In this document: piece after piece, positions 15,277 through 16,684 of the stretch
How positions within the stretch are numbered: the first letter of the stretch is position 1
How the letters are laid out: each line of letters starts with the position of its first letter
Assembly (NCBI GenBank): GCA_041584015.1
Contig: JBFHES010000079.1
Location: 1 to 16,684 of the forward strand
Origin: JBFHES01 sp041584015
Lineage (GTDB): Bacteria > Bacteroidota > Bacteroidia > Bacteroidales > M50B96
Reading direction: 5' to 3'
DNA: 16,684 bases
Position numbers and translations under genes: made by a program
Notes under the pieces: generated by a model
Database searches by the model: none
What the model saw: only the letters and a program-made list of their open reading frames with translations
What the model was told of the DNA's origin: nothing

Positions 15277-15545
15277 ATGAAAATTTAAACCCAACTATTA
15301 ATCGTAAAGTTAGGCTTGCTTCAGTATTGATGCTACTCCTGACATTAGTTTACCCCATTCCGCCCTACGCATAATCCTGGACGCAGTTCCGAGGACAAAT
15401 GCGAGATGGAGTTTCAAAAGTAGAATTGCCTAAAACATCTTTTAGATATTCTCAATTGAGCAATGAACATTTCTTACTAGAAATAGCCGATTATAATCCT
15501 GCCAACAAATCGTGGATGGTACGACAACGACTCAACTATTCTTGA
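15277..15545 (+). pseudogene. decayed secreted PQQ-propeller-type protein
   Basis: In the frame that contains 15300, codons read NRKVRLASVLMLLLTLVYP and then IPPYA, a typical signal peptide. A TAA stop stands at 15372-15374, exactly where Bacteroidota signal peptides have the Q of an A-Q cleavage site (CAA to TAA is one change). The frame continues SWTQFRGQMRDGVSK, which resembles the W-x-Q-[FW]-R-G-x-x-x-D-G-[VI]-S start of PQQ-binding-like beta-propeller proteins. It runs on to TGA 15543-15545 with only about 57 residues after the first stop, while intact proteins of this type have several hundred. An ATG at 15277 is in another frame (MKI then stop), suggesting a frameshift near the start. 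A strong terminator follows 32 bases later. This fits a gene that lost its middle and gained a stop. Remote homology is inferred by eye. Confidence 0.5.
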
Positions 15546-15577
15546 ATAAAGTAAATAAATTTAACAAGCATTATAAT

Positions 15578-15619
15578 AAAAGCAGCATTGAACAAAATCA
15601 ATGCTGCTTTTGCTTTTTT
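15578..15619 (+). terminator. strong intrinsic terminator after the pseudogene
   Basis: AAAAGCAGCATTG (15578-15590) and CAATGCTGCTTTT (15599-15611) form a perfect 13-bp stem with an 8-base loop. The run TTTTTT (15614-15619) follows after GC. It has no intact gene upstream within about 670 bases, so it most likely belongs to the decayed gene. Confidence 0.9.
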
Positions 15620-15755
15620 ATCGCACCTGCGTTCCAAGTTAATAAAACTTAAAAAAACGGATTCTGGCAAGTTATTCTAAACCATATGAAGTGCCTACTG
15701 TTTAAACTTTTTGATAGGAATCATAATTTTAAAATAGTAATCTAAAATATTTATC

Positions 15756-16684
15756 ATGAAATTATTCAGTGAATTCAACTTAGGAAACCTAACTCTTAAG
15801 AACAGAATAGTTATGGCACCAATGACTCGCTCCAGAGCAATAAACAATATTCCAAACGACCTGATGGCAACTTATTACAGCGATAGGGCCGATGCAGGTT
15901 TACTCATAACCGAAGGTGTTGCACCTTCTGCGAACGGACTTGGTTATCCACGAATTCCGGGTTTATATACAAAAGATCAGGTCGCAGGTTGGAAGCAGGT
16001 AACCGATGCAGTGCATAAGAATGGCGGTAAAATCTTCGCACAATTAATGCATACCGGACGTGTTTCTCATCCGGCCAATATGGAAGACAATACCCAGGTT
16101 ATAGCCCCATCAGCAATTCAATTAAGTGGTGAGATGTATACGGATCAGCACGGCCCACAGGCCTACCCGACTCCGAAAGAAATGAATATTGAAGATATTC
16201 AGCAAGCACAAGGCGAATTTGTATCCGCCGCTGTTAATGCCATTGAAGCTGGATTCGATGGCGTAGAAATACATGCAGCAAACGGCTATCTTATTGATCA
16301 ATTCATCAATACCGCCTCAAATAAGAGGTCAGACAGTTATGGTGGCCCCATAGAGAACCGTACCAGATTTGCCATTGAGGTAGCAGAGAAAGTATCCGCT
16401 GCAATAGGTACTGAAAAAACCGGCATTAGACTTTCACCATATGGTGTTTTCAACGACATGGAACTTTTCGATAGCATTGAGGAAACCTATGAATATTTAG
16501 CAGAAAAACTTGGCAAGCTAAGTCTGGCTTATATCCACATCGTCGATCACTCAGCAATGGGAGCCGCTCCAGTTACTGATTCGGTGAAAGAAAAAATTAA
16601 AACCGCCTTTGGCGGAGTAATCATAGCAAGCGGAGGCTTCGATAAGGACCTAGCCGAAGCAGCATTAAATAAGAATATTGGTGA
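15756..16684 (+). CDS. Old Yellow Enzyme family NADH:flavin oxidoreductase, partial
   Basis: This is an FMN-dependent ene-reductase of the OYE/NemA type, which reduces activated C=C bonds with NAD(P)H. The reading frame is open from ATG 15756 to the window edge (309 codons); the family is usually about 360 residues, so some 50 are missing. Visible parts are the N-terminal LGNLTLKNRIVMAPMTRSRA (FMN site), QLMHTGRVSHP (His99), and GVEIHAANGYLIDQF with the substrate-binding pair His173 and Asn176. Next come SNKRSDSYGG, ENRTRF, a GIRLSPYG segment and IIASGGF near the end, a phosphate-binding loop. It is the first gene after a terminator and probably has its own promoter, which I could not place. 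The physiological substrate is unknown. All catalytic parts seen are intact. Confidence 0.93.
   Translation, partial: MKLFSEFNLGNLTLKNRIVMAPMTRSRAINNIPNDLMATYYSDRADAGLLITEGVAPSANGLGYPRIPGLYTKDQVAGWKQVTDAVHKNGGKIFAQLMHTGRVSHPANMEDNTQVIAPSAIQLSGEMYTDQHGPQAYPTPKEMNIEDIQQAQGEFVSAAVNAIEAGFDGVEIHAANGYLIDQFINTASNKRSDSYGGPIENRTRFAIEVAEKVSAAIGTEKTGIRLSPYGVFNDMELFDSIEETYEYLAEKLGKLSLAYIHIVDHSAMGAAPVTDSVKEKIKTAFGGVIIASGGFDKDLAEAALNKNIG

Noticed and set aside
15152..15280. 42-residue plus-strand frame and a 39-residue minus-strand frame (15145-15264)
   Set aside because: Both are short, overlap each other and have no recognisable motif or supported promoter.

Overview
The window looks like chromosomal DNA of a member of the Bacteroidota. 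The evidence is a secreted protein with a type IX secretion (T9SS) C-terminal sorting domain, an OstA-like envelope protein, signal peptides that end in a typical A-Q cleavage site, likely TTG starts, weak Shine-Dalgarno signals, and matches to the Bacteroidota -7 promoter element TAnnTTTG. The DNA is moderately AT-rich. I would not go below phylum; a marine or anaerobic Bacteroidales/Marinilabiliales-type host is only a guess.

Left part (1-2973): the 3' end of a pRiA4b ORF-3-like gene overlaps miaA (tRNA dimethylallyltransferase). A 328-base AT-rich gap with a weak terminator follows, then guaB (IMP dehydrogenase).

Envelope block (3010-10048): directly after guaB come three tightly packed exported folding factors. 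They are a large protein with two parvulin domains, a lipoprotein with a degenerate parvulin-like region, and a SurA-type chaperone. An AAA+ MoxR ATPase follows and then a strong terminator. Past it lies an OstA-like protein expected to act in lipopolysaccharide transport or outer-membrane assembly. Together they suggest an outer-membrane protein and LPS biogenesis neighbourhood tied to a purine biosynthesis gene.

Middle (10139-13508): a two-gene operon, a DUF1456 protein and the 23S rRNA pseudouridine synthase RluF, sits behind a good -7 element. It converges through a 17-bp perfect inverted repeat on a minus-strand gene for a secreted BNR/Asp-box protein carrying the T9SS sorting domain.

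Right part (13509-16684): a 580-base gap holds a probable long structured leader for a small cold-shock protein. A second cold-shock-domain protein with a charged N-terminal extension follows. The next gap holds strong hairpins and what looks like a decayed, nonsense-mutated PQQ-propeller-type secreted protein that still keeps its terminator. The window ends inside an Old Yellow Enzyme family oxidoreductase.

I found no mobile element, CRISPR array, tRNA, rRNA or obvious new multi-gene system. The most unusual items are the PQQ-like pseudogene, the cold-shock leader structures, the unexplained hairpins after the second cold-shock gene and the parvulin trio with one degenerate member.
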